Positions 13,090 to 21,558 of a stretch of DNA of 28,694 nucleotides are shown in pieces. Under the pieces are notes generated by a model, which was not told the origin of the DNA, ran no database searches, and saw nothing but the letters and a program-made list of their open reading frames with translations. The DNA is from CAYHCE01 sp964355015 (lineage in GTDB: Bacteria; Cyanobacteriota; Cyanobacteriia; PCC-6307; Cyanobiaceae): contig CAYHCE010000039.1 of assembly GCA_964355015.1 (NCBI GenBank), forward strand, positions 1-28,694, read 5' to 3'. Each line of letters opens with the position of its first letter. Positions within the stretch are counted from its first letter, which is position 1. The position numbers and the translations under genes were made by a program.

Positions 13090-13517
13090 TGCTTTACATC
13101 GATACCTGCGTGCTGCTGGCGGCTCTCACGCCGGAGGCCCACTCAGGCAGCGCAGCGGCATTTCTTGAGCAGGCCACAGCACCACTGGCGATCAGCCCTT
13201 GGAGTGCCACCGAACTCCATTCCGCTCTCGGGCTCAAGGTGCGCACCAGGGCCCTGAGCTCGTCGCAGGCCGAGGCGGTGCTGTTGGGCTTTGAACGCAG
13301 CCTGGCCCCAGGCCTTCTGGTGCTGGAGGTGGAACCCCAGGACTTCCGTAATGCCAATGCCTGTCTGCGCGGCTGGACCACGGGCCTGCGGTCGGCCGAT
13401 GCGCTGCACCTGGCGATCGCCTCCGGACGGGGCGCCACCCTTTGCAGCCTGGATGCCCCGTTTGTGATGGCGGCCCAACAGCTGGGGCTCGATGCCCAGC
13501 TGATCGGGGCTGACTGA
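13089..13517 (+). CDS. PIN-domain (VapC-like) ribonuclease toxin
   Basis: A 142-residue PIN protein with all acidic metal ligands visible: Asp5 in MLYIDTCVLL, Glu42 in WSATELHSAL, Asp104 in RSADALHLA and Asp122 in LDAPF. Its length and motif spacing are normal for VapC-type toxins, which are Mg-dependent RNases usually cleaving tRNA or rRNA. Coupled translation with the Phd-type antitoxin fits a type II system. It ends 8 bases from the convergent helicase gene. Within an integrated element it may stabilise inheritance or block competing phages; the cellular target cannot be read from the sequence. Confidence 0.86.
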   Translation: MLYIDTCVLLAALTPEAHSGSAAAFLEQATAPLAISPWSATELHSALGLKVRTRALSSSQAEAVLLGFERSLAPGLLVLEVEPQDFRNANACLRGWTTGLRSADALHLAIASGRGATLCSLDAPFVMAAQQLGLDAQLIGAD

Positions 13518-13525
13518 ACCTCCGT

Positions 13526-14944
13526 TCAGACCTGAAGGCCACGCTGCCGGGCCGCCCAGACATGCTTCGCCCAGCCTGGTTTGTAGCCCCGCTCTTGCTC
13601 CCGCTGCTGCAACTGCTCGAAGGTGCGGCAGCCCGCCGAGGGCGACCGGCGGCGTGGCCGCTGCTGCTGGCGGGGCTTGGGCCGGTGGGCACCGGCGACG
13701 ATCTCGACCAGCTCGCCCTCGAGATGCTGGAGCGCGCGACGCTGTTCATCGCGCTCTTCGCTGAGGAACAGGTGGCCGCAGTCGGGGCACTGCTGGGCCG
13801 CACTGGGGCAACTGCAGAAACAGAGTGGGCAGTCCTTGATAGGAATCGAGATGCCCTCCCGCCGGCGGCGGCCAGCCAGATTCCACTCCCGCTCATCAGT
13901 GGGCAGGCCGTGGCGATGGGCATTGCCGACGTGATCGAGGATCACCGCCTCACCCTTCCCCGGGGCAGGCCGCAGGGCCCTGCCGACCATCTGCAAGTAC
14001 AGGCTCAGGCTGGCGGTGGGGCGCATCAGGATCGCCCCGCCCACCGAGGGGATGTCGGTGCCCTCGGAAATGATCATGCAACTGGTGAGCACCTCCACCT
14101 CGCCGGTGCCCAGTCCGGCGATCAAGCGCCTGCGCTCTTCTGGTGGGGTGCTGCCGCTCACCGCTGCCGATCGAATCCCTGCACTGCGGAAGGCGCCGGC
14201 CAGCTGCTCGGCGTGCTGGATCGTGCAGCAGAAACAGATCGCCGTGGCCGGGTGCAGCCGGCGTCGGTAGTGCGACACCGCATCGCCGATGGCGGCCCGA
14301 TCGCTAAAGGCGCGTGCTGCCTGCTCCAGGTCGAACTCGCCCATCCGGCGGAGAAGTTTGCTGTTCCGTGCCCCTGGCCAGGAGAAGACTCTGGGCCGGG
14401 CCAGCCAGCCCTGCTCCACCAGCCAGGCCGCTGAGGGCCCCAGCACCAGGGCCTCGAAGAAGCCGCCCGCTTCCACTCCGAGCCCCTTGCCATCGAGTCG
14501 CTCGGGGGTGGCGGTCTTGCCGATCAGGTGGGCACCTGGCCAGGCGTTGATGATCCGGCCCCAACTGTTGCCGGCCACCAGGTGGTGGGCCTCGTCCTGA
14601 ATGATCAGATCCGGCGCCGGCAGCTGAGCCAGGCGCCGCACCACGGTCTGCACCGAACCCACCGCCACCTGCTGCCCCTGGAGCTGGTGACCGGGGGCGA
14701 TCAGGTCGGGCTCCAGGCCCCACGCCCGCACCGTGGAGCTGAGCTGCTCGATCAGCTCGGCCCGGTGGGCCAGCACCAGCACCCGCCGGCCCTTGCCGGC
14801 CGCGCCTTGCACGATCGCGCCGATCGTCTGGCCCTTGCCGGCGCCGGTGGGCATCACGGCGCAGACCCGCTTGTGCCGCTTCAGGGCGATACGGAGGTCG
14901 GCCAGGAGCTGGAGCTGGTAGTCGCGCAGGACGATCGGGGCCAT
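13526..14944 (-). CDS. SF2 DEAD/DEAH-type helicase with C-terminal zinc ribbon
   Basis: A 472-residue helicase. Motif Q/I: LRDYQ near residue 7, and PTGAGKGQT at 32-40, where the usual GKT/GKS becomes GKG with the Thr one residue later. Motif II DEAH is at 117-120, motif III KTATPERL near 143, the motif V region EGTDIPSVGGAI near 294, and motif VI QMVGRALRP at 318-326. Cys372, Cys375, Cys386 and Cys389 form a zinc ribbon. The C-terminus is basic, ending with GYKPGWAKHVWAAR, a tail typical of phage DNA helicases of this type. It would remodel replication or recombination intermediates, or initiate replication. It is transcribed leftward, divergent from the RHH and primase-helicase genes, with a perfect palindrome in the gap. 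Confidence 0.88.
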   Translation of the reverse strand: MAPIVLRDYQLQLLADLRIALKRHKRVCAVMPTGAGKGQTIGAIVQGAAGKGRRVLVLAHRAELIEQLSSTVRAWGLEPDLIAPGHQLQGQQVAVGSVQTVVRRLAQLPAPDLIIQDEAHHLVAGNSWGRIINAWPGAHLIGKTATPERLDGKGLGVEAGGFFEALVLGPSAAWLVEQGWLARPRVFSWPGARNSKLLRRMGEFDLEQAARAFSDRAAIGDAVSHYRRRLHPATAICFCCTIQHAEQLAGAFRSAGIRSAAVSGSTPPEERRRLIAGLGTGEVEVLTSCMIISEGTDIPSVGGAILMRPTASLSLYLQMVGRALRPAPGKGEAVILDHVGNAHRHGLPTDEREWNLAGRRRREGISIPIKDCPLCFCSCPSAAQQCPDCGHLFLSEERDEQRRALQHLEGELVEIVAGAHRPKPRQQQRPRRRSPSAGCRTFEQLQQREQERGYKPGWAKHVWAARQRGLQV

Positions 14945-14963
14945 GGAGAGGACTGGAGGCTTG

Positions 14964-14977
14964 GCGCTGATCAGCGC
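14964..14977. promoter_or_regulatory. Perfect 14-bp palindrome between helicase and RHH genes
   Basis: GCGCTGATCAGCGC lies in the 103-base divergent gap, 20 bases from the helicase start. TTTACC near 14996 and TAGGCT near 15020 are possible rightward promoter hexamers. The RHH protein encoded next door would be a natural ligand, but this is unproven. Confidence 0.4.
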
Positions 14978-15047
14978 GGACTGACGATGCTCAATTTACC
15001 AAGCCTTGCCCGGTGTGCTTAGGCTGTACTGCAGACTCCTAGCGAAC

Positions 15048-15245
15048 ATGGCCTCCTTTGCTCCGCCCCTGAGCTTCTCGATCACCGAGGAGCAGCTGAC
15101 TTGGCTTGACCAGCGCCGCCGGCACGGCGCCCTCAGCCGCTCGGCGGCGCTGCGCCAGGTGCTGGATGCCGCCATCGCCGCTGAGCAGAGCGCCAAAAGC
15201 TCCCTGCCTGTTGCTTCCGGGACCGCGCTTGTTGCCCAGCGCTGA
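15048..15245 (+). CDS. Small ribbon-helix-helix regulator before the primase gene
   Basis: A 65-residue protein starting at ATG 15048. The RHH pattern is clear: strand PLSFSIT, helix A EEQLTWLDQRRRHG, helix B LSRSAALRQVLDAAIAAEQ. It resembles the protein at 4450-4677 in layout and position: a small RHH protein at a divergent junction at the head of the replication operon. It ends 15 bases before the primase-helicase gene, so it is co-transcribed with it. Repression of its own divergent promoter, possibly through the palindrome at 14964-14977, is inferred. Confidence 0.6.
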   Translation: MASFAPPLSFSITEEQLTWLDQRRRHGALSRSAALRQVLDAAIAAEQSAKSSLPVASGTALVAQR

Positions 15246-15260
15246 CCTGAGGCGATCACC

Positions 15261-17957
15261 ATGGCCACCGATGTCCTTGCGGCGGCCAGTGGCCGCTGGA
15301 GCGAAATCCTTGAGGCACTGGCCGCTCTGCCCCCCGAACAACTGAGCAACCGCCATCAGCCCTGCCCTATCTGCGGCGGCAGGGACCGCTACCGCTTTGA
15401 TGACCGCGATGGCAGCGGCTCCTGGTTCTGCAACCAGTGCGGCGGCAAGGACCACATGGGCGGCGGTGGCTCCGGGATGGACCTGCTGATGCGGGTCCGC
15501 CACTGGAGCTTTCGCCAGGCCTGCGAGGAAGTGGAGCGGTATCTGGGCCTCGTGTCTGAGCTGGATGCGCCACACCGGCCCAAGGCCAGCGCTTCCTCCA
15601 ATGGCTCATCCGGCAGACCAGCAGCGGCATCGGCTGCGGGCCTCCCCGGCCATGGCGGTCGGCCCTGGCGGCAGCCCGAAACCCCGCCAGTAGAAGCACC
15701 ACCACCAGCCCTCGATCAAGGGGCCATCGGTCAGTGGTGCTACCGGGAAGCCAGCGGCGCCCAGCTGTTCTGGATCCAGCGCCTCTGCGGCGGCCGCAGC
15801 GGTCGCAAGGCCTTCCTGCACCGCGTCTGGCTGGATGGTGGCTGGCACCGGCCCAGCCGCCGCGACCCCTTCTCTTGTGAGTGGCCTGCGCCCCGGCCCC
15901 TCTACGGCCTCCATCACCTGGTCGCCCGTCCGGAGGCACCGGTGCTGGTGGTGGAAGGGGAGGGCTCAGCCGATGCGGCAGCACTGCTCTTCCCGCAGCA
16001 TGTTGTGATCAGCTGGCCCAACGGCACCAACGCCACCGCCAAGGCTGACTGGAGTCCGCTGGCGGGTCGATCGATGACGCTCTGGCCCGATGCCGATGCA
16101 CCGGGCCGCAAGGCGATGCAACGCCTCGCCCCCCTTCTGGCAGAGCAGGGCTGCCTGGTGCAGCTCGTGGAGCCGCCGGCCACGGTGCCCGAGGGCTGGG
16201 ATCTGGCCAATGCGGACTGGACGCCGGCGGAGGCGGCCGAGCGCCTGCAGGCATGGGTCATGCCATTGCCGGCAGATGAGACAGAAGGGAGCACGGATCA
16301 TGCGGCCGCTGACAGCACCGCCACCGGCAGCGAGCCCCAGCCCCCCACTGGCGGCGCAGCTCCGTTTCAGTGCCTCGGCTACGACAGCGAGGCCAACTAC
16401 TACCAGCCCAGCAGCACCGGTCAGATCCTGCGGCTGGGCCGCTCCTCTCACACGGCCACCCAATTGGTGGCCCTGGCTCCGCTGCGCCACTGGGAGACCC
16501 TTTACCCGAGCCGCACAGGCGTGAACTGGGCGGCGGCGGCCAGCGACCTGCACGAGAGCTCCGCCGCCACCGGCATGTTCGCCCCGGAGCGCATCCGCGG
16601 CCGTGGCGCCTGGTGGGACAACGGCCGCACCGTGCTGCACCTCGGTGACCGCCTGATCACCCCGGACGGGGAGCACCCGATCACCGAACCCTTCCCCTCG
16701 CGGCACATCTACCAACGCCTCAAGCGCCTCCATGGGCCCGGTGGCGTGCAGCCCCTGTCGGTGGAGGAAGCGGCCGTGATCGTGAGCATCGCCAACCGCT
16801 TCCGCTGGGAAGTGCCAGCCTCCGGCACCTTGCTGGTCGGCTGGGTGGTGCTGGGCCCGATCTGCGGGGCACTTCCCTGGCGCCCCCACCTGTGGCTCAC
16901 CGCCGGTGCGGGAACGGGCAAGAGCGCGATCCTCGATCGCTTCGTGGTGCCGCTGCTCGGTGACTTCGCCCTGGTGGTGAGCGGCGCGACGACGGAAGCG
17001 GGCCTGCGCCAGACGATCTGCTGCGACGCCGTACCGGTGGTCTTCGATGAAGCGGAGAGCAACGAGAAGGGCGATCAGCAGCGCATGCAGGCGATCCTTT
17101 CGCTGGCGCGTGTGGCCAGCAGCGAGAGCAGCGCCGCCATGCTCAAGGGTTCACCGAGCGGCGAGGTGAGCCGCTACCGGGTGCGCTCGATGTTTCTGCT
17201 CAGCTCGATCGCCACCGCCCTCAAGCAGGGTGCCGACAAGAGCCGTTTCGCCCAGCTCACCCTGCGCAGCCCAAACGACATCCCCAAGCAGGAACGGGAA
17301 GCCCACTGGGCGGCCCTCGACCGTGATCTGGACTGCCACATCACCCCGGAGCTGAGCCGGCGCCTGATCGCCCGCACCGCCCGTCTGATCCCGATGATCC
17401 GCCAGGCCGCCGGGGTTTTCACCCGCGCGGCGGCGCGGCACTTCGATTCCCAGCGCCTTGGCGATCAGTACGGCACGCTGCTGGCGGGCGCCTGGTCGCT
17501 GCTCAGCGATGTGGCCCCCACAGAAGCCGAGGCCGAGCTCTGCATCGCGGCGCACGAGTGGGACAGCTACAGCCAGAGCACCGAGATCCCCGATGAGCGG
17601 CGCTGCATCCAGACGATCCTGCAGCGGCCGATACGGGTGGAGACCAATGACAAACCGCTGACCCGCACGATCGGCGAGCTGGTGGATCTGGCCACCAGCC
17701 GCGACAGTTGCATCGAGATCTCACCGGACCTGGCCGATCAGACCCTGGCCCGCCATGGCCTGCGGGCCGAGCCGGACCGCCTGCTGGTCAGCAACACCGC
17801 CAAGGCGATCGAGCAGATCCTTGGTGACACCGCCTGGGTGAACAGCTGGCCGGTGGTGCTCACCCGGCTGCCTGGTGCAGTGCGCTCCGGCCCCGTGCGC
17901 TTCCGCGGCGCGGGGATGGTCACCCGCGCCGTTGCGATCCCTCTCATCTCTCTGTGA
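15261..17957 (+). CDS. Bifunctional phage-type primase-helicase
   Basis: An 898-residue protein. Cys35-x-x-Cys38 and Cys57-x-x-Cys60 form the primase zinc ribbon (CPICGGRDRYRF, WFCNQCGG). A TOPRIM domain spans about 225-300, with VLVVEGEGSADA carrying the conserved Glu and LWPDADAPGRKA carrying the D-x-D. A linker of about 50 residues follows. The second half is a DUF927/D5-like ATPase: Walker A GAGTGKS near 549, Walker B VVFDEAES near 592, then an arginine-containing motif in KQGADKSRFAQLTLRS. Such fused proteins unwind and prime DNA at plasmid, satellite and phage origins. It is the largest gene of the right element. The following 290-base gap contains repeated GTGACG/CGTCAC sites that could be the origin. 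The left element instead uses an O-like initiator. Confidence 0.88.
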   Translation: MATDVLAAASGRWSEILEALAALPPEQLSNRHQPCPICGGRDRYRFDDRDGSGSWFCNQCGGKDHMGGGGSGMDLLMRVRHWSFRQACEEVERYLGLVSELDAPHRPKASASSNGSSGRPAAASAAGLPGHGGRPWRQPETPPVEAPPPALDQGAIGQWCYREASGAQLFWIQRLCGGRSGRKAFLHRVWLDGGWHRPSRRDPFSCEWPAPRPLYGLHHLVARPEAPVLVVEGEGSADAAALLFPQHVVISWPNGTNATAKADWSPLAGRSMTLWPDADAPGRKAMQRLAPLLAEQGCLVQLVEPPATVPEGWDLANADWTPAEAAERLQAWVMPLPADETEGSTDHAAADSTATGSEPQPPTGGAAPFQCLGYDSEANYYQPSSTGQILRLGRSSHTATQLVALAPLRHWETLYPSRTGVNWAAAASDLHESSAATGMFAPERIRGRGAWWDNGRTVLHLGDRLITPDGEHPITEPFPSRHIYQRLKRLHGPGGVQPLSVEEAAVIVSIANRFRWEVPASGTLLVGWVVLGPICGALPWRPHLWLTAGAGTGKSAILDRFVVPLLGDFALVVSGATTEAGLRQTICCDAVPVVFDEAESNEKGDQQRMQAILSLARVASSESSAAMLKGSPSGEVSRYRVRSMFLLSSIATALKQGADKSRFAQLTLRSPNDIPKQEREAHWAALDRDLDCHITPELSRRLIARTARLIPMIRQAAGVFTRAAARHFDSQRLGDQYGTLLAGAWSLLSDVAPTEAEAELCIAAHEWDSYSQSTEIPDERRCIQTILQRPIRVETNDKPLTRTIGELVDLATSRDSCIEISPDLADQTLARHGLRAEPDRLLVSNTAKAIEQILGDTAWVNSWPVVLTRLPGAVRSGPVRFRGAGMVTRAVAIPLISL

Positions 17958-18247
17958 CAGCCGATGCGTCACGCCATGGGCCCCCGGAACAGCATCAGTC
18001 ACGCCGAGAACGGTTGCGGCATCTGGGTTTGCGGCATGCGTGACGGTGTAACGGTTCCGGCGGGGCAGAGCCCCCCTTACAGAGATCAAGAGGAATCCCC
18101 CTCTCTACTGATCCATCTTCTGCTGCTTGCTAAAGCTTCTATGCCTCTACAGATGGTTACCTCGTTACAAAGGGCTCCAACTCTGCTTCCAGCCAGGGAT
18201 CTCTGTTGTGACGCCCTCCGTCACCCGCCGTTGCAGCCGAAACGGCC
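17958..18247. other. Non-coding gap with iterated CGTCAC sites: candidate origin/control region
   Basis: No gene was found. GTGAC/GTCAC-type sites occur at 17954-17958, 17966-17975, 17998-18005, 18038-18046, 18208-18213 and 18219-18224. The last two form a perfect hairpin (GTGACG, loop CCCTC, CGTCAC). TTGCGGCAT is directly repeated at 18014 and 18029. GGGGC-AGA-GCCCC (18062-18074) is a short hairpin that may terminate the primase transcript. The segment 18075-18200 is AT-richer than its surroundings. Together this looks like a replication origin or a compact control region. Confidence 0.5.
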
Positions 18248-18934
18248 ATGCTGACCAGCACCTGGCTCGATCCGATCCCCGGCCTCTGGCGGGAGGAGGC
18301 CGCCCACCGCTACTGGCTGGGCGATCACCTGTTTCCGGTGTCGATCACCGGCGTGCTGGCCCATGGCCTCAGCGCCACCGCCAAGCGGGCGATTGAGGCC
18401 AAGCGGCCGGTCTGGGAACCACGCGGCACCACCGTGCATGCGGCCCTGGAGCACTACAGCCAGGCCCGCTTCCTGGTGGGCCGGAGCACTGAGCAGGCCC
18501 TTTTGGCCGTCGAGCAGCTGCCGGGGCACCACCGCTACCGGGACTGGATCCTGCCGCTACTGCAGCTGCCGCTCTGGGACGAGGTGCAGGTGATCGCCAG
18601 CGAACGGCTCAGCTGCTGCCTCACCCGCAACCTGGCTGGGGGCTTCGATGGGGCCTATGCGTCACCGGCTCTCAGTGACCGCTGGGGCCGCGAGGTGCGG
18701 GTGCTCTACGACCTCAAGACCCTCTCGGCCCATGGCCGGCCCTACTCCACCGCTGCCCAGCTGGGGGGCTACATGGTGCTGGAGGCCGCCCAGGGAAACC
18801 ACTACGACCTGGGCCAGACGCTCTGGAGCAAGCCGGGCGAGGCGTTCACGAGCACCTTTTACAGCCGTGAGCAGTGCCTGGCGGCCTGGGCCGCCGCCTG
18901 GAGCCGCTACTGCCTGGACCGCAGACCCTTCTGA
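18248..18934 (+). CDS. Cas4/RecB-type PD-(D/E)XK exonuclease, right-element copy
   Basis: A 228-residue protein starting at ATG 18248, the best-defined start of the pair. Catalytic motifs are AGGFDGAY (Asp), LYDLKTLS (D-x-K) and TAAQLGGYMVL (Q-x-x-x-Y). These and the N-terminal FPVSITGVLA and WEPRGTTVHAALEH blocks match the left copy at 4750-5457. The role is presumably 5'-3' DNA resection feeding the annealing protein and SSB, or processing of replication ends before packaging. It is preceded by the candidate origin region and followed by a strong promoter that separates it from the coiled-coil and terminase genes. Confidence 0.76.
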   Translation: MLTSTWLDPIPGLWREEAAHRYWLGDHLFPVSITGVLAHGLSATAKRAIEAKRPVWEPRGTTVHAALEHYSQARFLVGRSTEQALLAVEQLPGHHRYRDWILPLLQLPLWDEVQVIASERLSCCLTRNLAGGFDGAYASPALSDRWGREVRVLYDLKTLSAHGRPYSTAAQLGGYMVLEAAQGNHYDLGQTLWSKPGEAFTSTFYSREQCLAAWAAAWSRYCLDRRPF

Positions 18935-18952
18935 TCCGCCAGCAGACACCGA

Positions 18953-19004
18953 TAGGAATTAACAGCCGCTGTGATTGCGACTCTTAGAGCAGAGCCAATA
19001 CACT
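18953..19004 (+). promoter_or_regulatory. Promoter-operator of the coiled-coil/terminase/sigma operon
   Basis: TAGGAATTAACAGCCGC (18953-18969) is followed by a 7-base spacer, GCGACT (18977-18982), AGAGCC (18991-18996) and TACACT (18999-19004). TTGCGA at 18976-18981 and TACACT are spaced 17 bp apart, a well-formed sigma-70-type promoter. The dyad AGCCGC/GCGACT overlaps the -35. The first 17 bases are identical to those of the minus-strand site at 11428-11412. A transcription start near 19011 is predicted. Confidence 0.72.
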
Positions 19005-19058
19005 GACCTGAGCGCCAGGCTGCGTTTTCCTGGCTTGCTTGTTGCTGTGCCGGCCGAC

Positions 19059-19427
19059 ATGACCACCGCCCCCGCCGCTGCTTCTCCATCCGCACCGGCA
19101 GCGGAGGCGATCGATGCCCTGCTGGATGCGGTCACCGCGCTCAAGGCACGGCAGAAGCAGCTGGAGCAGCAGCTCGATCCCCTGCTGGAGGCGCTCAGCG
19201 AGGCGATGGACGCCGGTGAGCTGGATCCCTCCTTCTCCCACAACGACTGGGCCTTCTGCCACAACCCCGGCCGGCAGAGCTACGACTTCCCGCCGGCGGT
19301 GCAGCAGATCGAGCAGCAGCTCAAGGCCGCCCGTGATGCAGCGATCCAGCAGGGCAGCGCGACGGAGAAGCGCGGCAAGCCCTTCTGGACCATCCGCCCC
19401 CCCAAAGCAGCGGCCCTGCCGATCTGA
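19059..19427 (+). CDS. Coiled-coil accessory protein paired with the nuclease, right copy
   Basis: A 122-residue protein starting at ATG 19059; the frame is open further upstream, but that part overlaps the promoter. The plan is a long helix (AIDALLDAVTALKARQKQLEQQ), a central aromatic segment (NDWAFCHNPGRQSYDFPPAV), a second coiled coil, then ATEKRGKPFWTIRP. The left paralogue at 5600-6043 shares the order and ending. The central segment has the motif F/Y-x-x-(N/R)-x-G-R-x-S-(Y/W), which may be the functional core. It is the first gene under its promoter and leads into the terminase pair. A nuclease or packaging cofactor is possible; no function is established here. Confidence 0.6.
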   Translation: MTTAPAAASPSAPAAEAIDALLDAVTALKARQKQLEQQLDPLLEALSEAMDAGELDPSFSHNDWAFCHNPGRQSYDFPPAVQQIEQQLKAARDAAIQQGSATEKRGKPFWTIRPPKAAALPI

Positions 19428-19432
19428 GCTCC

Positions 19433-19951
19433 ATGCCGCCCTGGACCGCTCCTCCGACTCCAGATCCGATCGAGGAACTTCGCTCCGCTGCCAACGCAGA
19501 GGATGACGACGGCCAACCGCTGTATGAACCGACGGATCCGGCCAGGCCGATCGGGCACGCCAATCCTCCACGCCGGCCCAGGGGCATCGCCACACAGCGG
19601 CCGCCGAGGCCCTCGCGGCTTGAGGTCGAACGTCGCATCGCCGAGGCGCAGTTGTGGATCGCCCAGCGGATACCGCTGGTGTTGATCTACGAAAAAGGTC
19701 GTGAAAGCTGGGGGGTGAACAACAGTCAGACGATCAACAGGTATCTCAACCTCGCGCGCGAACGGATGGTTGAGGAACTGATCTCCGATCGCAAGCGTCA
19801 CCAGGCCGAGCAGATCTACGCCCTGATGGACTGCGCCCGCCGTGCTGCGGACGCCGAGCAGTTCTCCGCTGCCGTGGGTGCCCACCGGGTGATCGCCGAG
19901 ATCGCCGGGATGCTGCGCGCCCCGGCCAAGCCGTATGCGGAGCGGCCATGA
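19433..19951 (+). CDS. Candidate small terminase subunit (TerS)
   Basis: A 172-residue protein starting at ATG 19433, 5 bases after the previous stop, and overlapping TerL by ATGA. The first 60 residues are Pro/Asp-rich and disordered. Residues 62-110 look like a helix-turn-helix DNA-recognition domain (RLEVERRIAEAQLWIAQRIP, SWGVNNSQTINRYLNLARERMVEE). The C-terminal helices (QIYALMDCARRAADAEQFSAAVGAHRVIAEIAGML) match the oligomerisation region of phage small terminases, including the common ending with A-x-x-x-IA-x-x-x-G. TerS selects element DNA for packaging. The call rests on this pattern and on coupling to an unmistakable TerL; sequence identity alone would be weak. Confidence 0.68.
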   Translation: MPPWTAPPTPDPIEELRSAANAEDDDGQPLYEPTDPARPIGHANPPRRPRGIATQRPPRPSRLEVERRIAEAQLWIAQRIPLVLIYEKGRESWGVNNSQTINRYLNLARERMVEELISDRKRHQAEQIYALMDCARRAADAEQFSAAVGAHRVIAEIAGMLRAPAKPYAERP

Positions 19952-21555
19952 CGCTGGCGCTGCTCACCTGGGCCGGCCGCCCTGTCGATGGCGGCTTGCT
20001 CTATGGCCCGCATCACCCGGATCCCTGGGCTGATCCCGGCGTGCTGGCCTACCGCGATCCCGACCTGCTGACCGCTGGCGATGGCCCGCTCTCGCTGGAG
20101 CAGTTCATCGCCCTGGCCTACCCCCGCTACGCCTTCCACCGCTGGGCGCGGGTGCTGATCGCCTTGCTCCAGGCCATCGCTGATGGCGAGCTCTCGCGCC
20201 TGATCGTCACCTGCCCGCCGCGGCTGGGGAAATCACTGCTGGTTTCCAAGCTGTTCCCGGCCTACTTCATCTACCGCCACCCGCATCTGTTCGCAGCCAT
20301 CGCCAGCTACTCGGGTGAACTGGCTTACGCCCATTCCAGGGAGGCGCGGCACTTCTATCGCGTTACCGGCAATCCGCTCTCAAAGGATTCAGCGGCGGTC
20401 GGCAACTGGCTGACACCCGAGCGTGGTGGTTGCATCGCGGCAGGTGTCGATGGTCCGTTCACCGGTAAGGGCTACTCGCTCGGCATCATCGATGACCCCT
20501 ACAAGGGCCCCGCTGATGCCGGCTCGGCCCGGGTGCGGCAGCGGCTGGTGGAGTGGATCAAGGCCGTCTGGTTCCTGCGCGCCGAACCGCAGTTCATTGA
20601 TGCCGGTAAGGGCGCCCTGCAGCGCAACCTCTCGGCCCAGGTGATCGTGCTCACCCGCTGGGATCACGAGGACCTGATTGGCTGGCTGCTGGAGCAGGAG
20701 GGCGGTGACGCCCCCCACGGCTGGCACCTGCTCAACCTGCCGGCGATCGCTGAGCACCCGGCTGACCGGCAGACCTTTCCGCCGACCTGCACTGTTGAGC
20801 CCGACTGGCGCCGCGCCGGTGAGGCCCTTTGCCCCGAGCGCTTTCCGCTTTCGGAACTCCTCAAAATCCGTTCCCGTTCCGGCTCCTACTGGTGGCAGGC
20901 GCTCTACCAGCAGCGACCCAGCCCGGCCACGGGCTCGATCTTCCTGCGTCTGTGGTTGCGCCCGCCCTTCTCTCGCAGCAAGCCCCGCCGCTATGCGCCG
21001 CTGGTGCTCTCGTGCGATCTGTCCTTCAAGGGGGAGGAGGACTCCGATCACTGCGGCTTCGTGCTGATGGGGCTGCTCCAGGCCGAGCACCAAAAAGCAG
21101 AGCACCTCGCCAAGGGCAATCCCCAGGAGCTGGAGATCGAGGTGCTCTGGGCCGCGCGGCATCGCTTCGGGTTGCCGGAGACGATCCGCTTTCTGCTCTC
21201 CTCCCTCGCCGCCCTGCACCACCAGGGGCTCAAGCCGGATGCGGTGCTGATTGAGGACGCCGCCAACGGCCCGGCGGTGCTGCAGATGCTCAGGCGCAAG
21301 GTGCCAGGCCTGCTACCGATCCCGGCGCGCGGCAGCAAGACCTTCCGCGCCCATGCCGTCGCGCCCCTGCTGGAGGCCGGCCAGGTTCGTTTTCACCCCC
21401 GCGCCAGTCAGCTCACCGAGGAGCTGCCGCGCTTCCCGAAAGGGTCCAAGGATCTGGTCGATGCCTTTGGCCACGGTGCCCTGTGGCTGGAAACCCGCTA
21501 TTGGCGCGGCCTGGGCATCAAGCGGGATCCGCTGCCGATGCTGCTGACGCGGTGA
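19948..21555 (+). CDS. terL: Large terminase subunit (TerL), ATPase plus nuclease
   Basis: A 535-residue protein of full family length. The ATPase has Walker A CPPRLGKS at 89-96, GELAYAHS near 123, and Walker B GIIDD at 179-183, with IVLTRWDHEDL near 235 as the coupling motif. The C-terminal RNase H-like nuclease shows LVLSCDLSFKG near 352, LIEDAANGPAVL near 433 and DLVDAFGHG near 501, providing the three acidic residues. All motifs are intact, so it should pump and cut DNA. In ordinary phages a portal and capsid genes follow; here the next gene encodes a sigma factor and then the element ends. The motor must therefore use a procapsid from elsewhere, or this is a phage remnant. Confidence 0.93.
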   Translation: MTLALLTWAGRPVDGGLLYGPHHPDPWADPGVLAYRDPDLLTAGDGPLSLEQFIALAYPRYAFHRWARVLIALLQAIADGELSRLIVTCPPRLGKSLLVSKLFPAYFIYRHPHLFAAIASYSGELAYAHSREARHFYRVTGNPLSKDSAAVGNWLTPERGGCIAAGVDGPFTGKGYSLGIIDDPYKGPADAGSARVRQRLVEWIKAVWFLRAEPQFIDAGKGALQRNLSAQVIVLTRWDHEDLIGWLLEQEGGDAPHGWHLLNLPAIAEHPADRQTFPPTCTVEPDWRRAGEALCPERFPLSELLKIRSRSGSYWWQALYQQRPSPATGSIFLRLWLRPPFSRSKPRRYAPLVLSCDLSFKGEEDSDHCGFVLMGLLQAEHQKAEHLAKGNPQELEIEVLWAARHRFGLPETIRFLLSSLAALHHQGLKPDAVLIEDAANGPAVLQMLRRKVPGLLPIPARGSKTFRAHAVAPLLEAGQVRFHPRASQLTEELPRFPKGSKDLVDAFGHGALWLETRYWRGLGIKRDPLPMLLTR

Positions 21556-21558
21556 TCG

